From assembly GCF_022354825.1 (NCBI RefSeq), contig NZ_CP031168.1:3721501-3785500 (forward strand): a stretch of DNA of 64,000 bases. Direction: 5' to 3'. Each line of letters opens with the position of its first letter. Position 1 is the stretch's first letter. The translations under genes were made by a program, and so were the position numbers. This DNA is from Paenibacillus sp. H1-7. GTDB taxonomy: Bacteria > Bacillota > Bacilli > Paenibacillales > NBRC-103111. Of the stretch, positions 63,801-64,000 are shown in pieces. The notes under the pieces were generated by a model. The model was not told the origin of the DNA, searched no databases, and saw only the letters and a list, made by a program, of their open reading frames with translations.

Positions 63801-63936
63801 GAGTTTTTCCGTGAGGAAAAACTGCATCGAAAGCAAAGGCTTGAGTTTTTCCGTGAGGAAAAACTGCATCGAAAGCAAAGGCTTGAGTTTTTCCGTGAGG
63901 AAAAACTGCATCGAAAGCAAAGGCTTGAGTTTTTCC
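63801..63936. repeat. 42-bp tandem repeat, 3.2 copies, each with a stem-loop
   Basis: Units at 63801-63842, 63843-63884 and 63885-63926 are identical, with a 10-bp partial unit to 63936. Each contains AGTTTTTCC/GGAAAAACT arms with a 4-base loop, and on the minus strand GCTTTCGATGC before the hairpin. The last hairpin runs into the permease's ribosome binding site (CTCTTAGGAG). Confidence 0.92.
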
Positions 63937-63945
63937 ATCCCGCCG

Positions 63946-64000
63946 TCATTCGATAGATTGCCGGAACCGCTTGTCTACTTGAAATAGCAGGACAACTACG
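63946..64000 (-). CDS. C-terminal tail of a gene extending beyond the window (possibly the partner permease)
   Basis: The minus-strand frame from the right edge reads VVVLLFQVDKRFRQSIE then a stop. A hydrophobic run ending in a basic tail, just upstream of a MalG-type permease, fits the end of a MalF-type permease. The evidence is only 17 codons long. Confidence 0.4.
   Translation of the reverse strand, partial: VVVLLFQVDKRFRQSIE

Noticed and set aside
63801..63936. Possible CRISPR array
   Set aside because: Units are directly tandem with no variable spacers, only 3.2 copies, and no cas genes are present.
63786..63938. N-terminal extension of the permease through the 42-bp repeats
   Set aside because: The upstream ATG has no properly spaced ribosome site, while TTAGGAGATG fits the start at 63785.
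1..64000. tRNA, rRNA, insertion sequences, phage genes, replication origin
   Set aside because: Looked for on both strands by eye; none of the expected sequences or gene families was seen.

Overview
The window reads as low-to-mid GC Firmicute DNA, most likely Paenibacillus or a close relative. The pointers are strong AGGAGG-type ribosome binding sites, frequent TTG/GTG starts, a YesM/YesN-type two-component system, many lipoprotein-anchored ABC sugar transporters, and a large secreted rhamnogalacturonan lyase with FN3 and Ig-like modules. The genus is an inference from gene content; no rRNA gene, tRNA gene, integrase, insertion sequence or CRISPR array is visible.

Region 1 (1-4055) is miscellaneous: the 3' end of an exporter-type ABC transporter, a GNAT acetyltransferase divergent from a LysR regulator, a DoxX-like membrane protein and a Rossmann-fold protein. 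Region 2 (4297-22111) is a long catabolic block. It holds an M81 (MlrC-like) metallopeptidase, a class III aminotransferase, an SMP-30-like propeller, a RidA protein, a CBM9-like protein and an IclR regulator. After a divergent AraC regulator come an (alpha/alpha)6 glycosidase, an SDR, a creatininase-family protein, an unrecognised protein, an FAD oxidoreductase, a three-gene sugar importer and a Tat-exported beta-helix protein. A strong terminator closes it.

Region 3 (22234-32150) holds a TSUP exporter, two tandem esterases, an AraC regulator, an orphan solute-binding lipoprotein with a heparinase-II/III-like lyase, a TIM-barrel isomerase and a frameshifted SDR. Region 4 (32755-44538) looks like rhamnogalacturonan utilisation: a PL11-type secreted lyase, an AraC regulator, a YesM/YesN sensor-regulator pair and the importer beside them.

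Region 5 (44626-56410) is the most distinctive part. A structured leader (25-nt direct repeats, a 110-nt imperfect hairpin, and stem-loops running into the Shine-Dalgarno sequence) precedes a tight ten-gene operon. The genes are an adenylylsulfate-kinase-like protein, two sulfatase-like enzymes with threonine where sulfatases carry the formylglycine cysteine, two Gfo/Idh dehydrogenases, a TIM-barrel isomerase, a complete sugar ABC importer and a canonical CxPxR sulfatase. I read it as uptake and intracellular breakdown of a charged (sulfated and/or phosphorylated) carbohydrate. Region 6 (56432-64000) has a MarR gene and a nucleotidyltransferase-like gene with nearly identical palindromic operators. 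On the minus strand there is a sugar-ABC cluster that unusually includes an HlyD-type adaptor and a 709-aa secreted protein of unknown function.

A dispersed stem-loop repeat family (AGTTTT...AAAACT arms after a GCTTnCGAnG segment) occurs around 30020, 36640, 44626, 44856-44917 and, as three tandem 42-bp units, at 63801-63936. In two places it merges with a gene's ribosome binding site.
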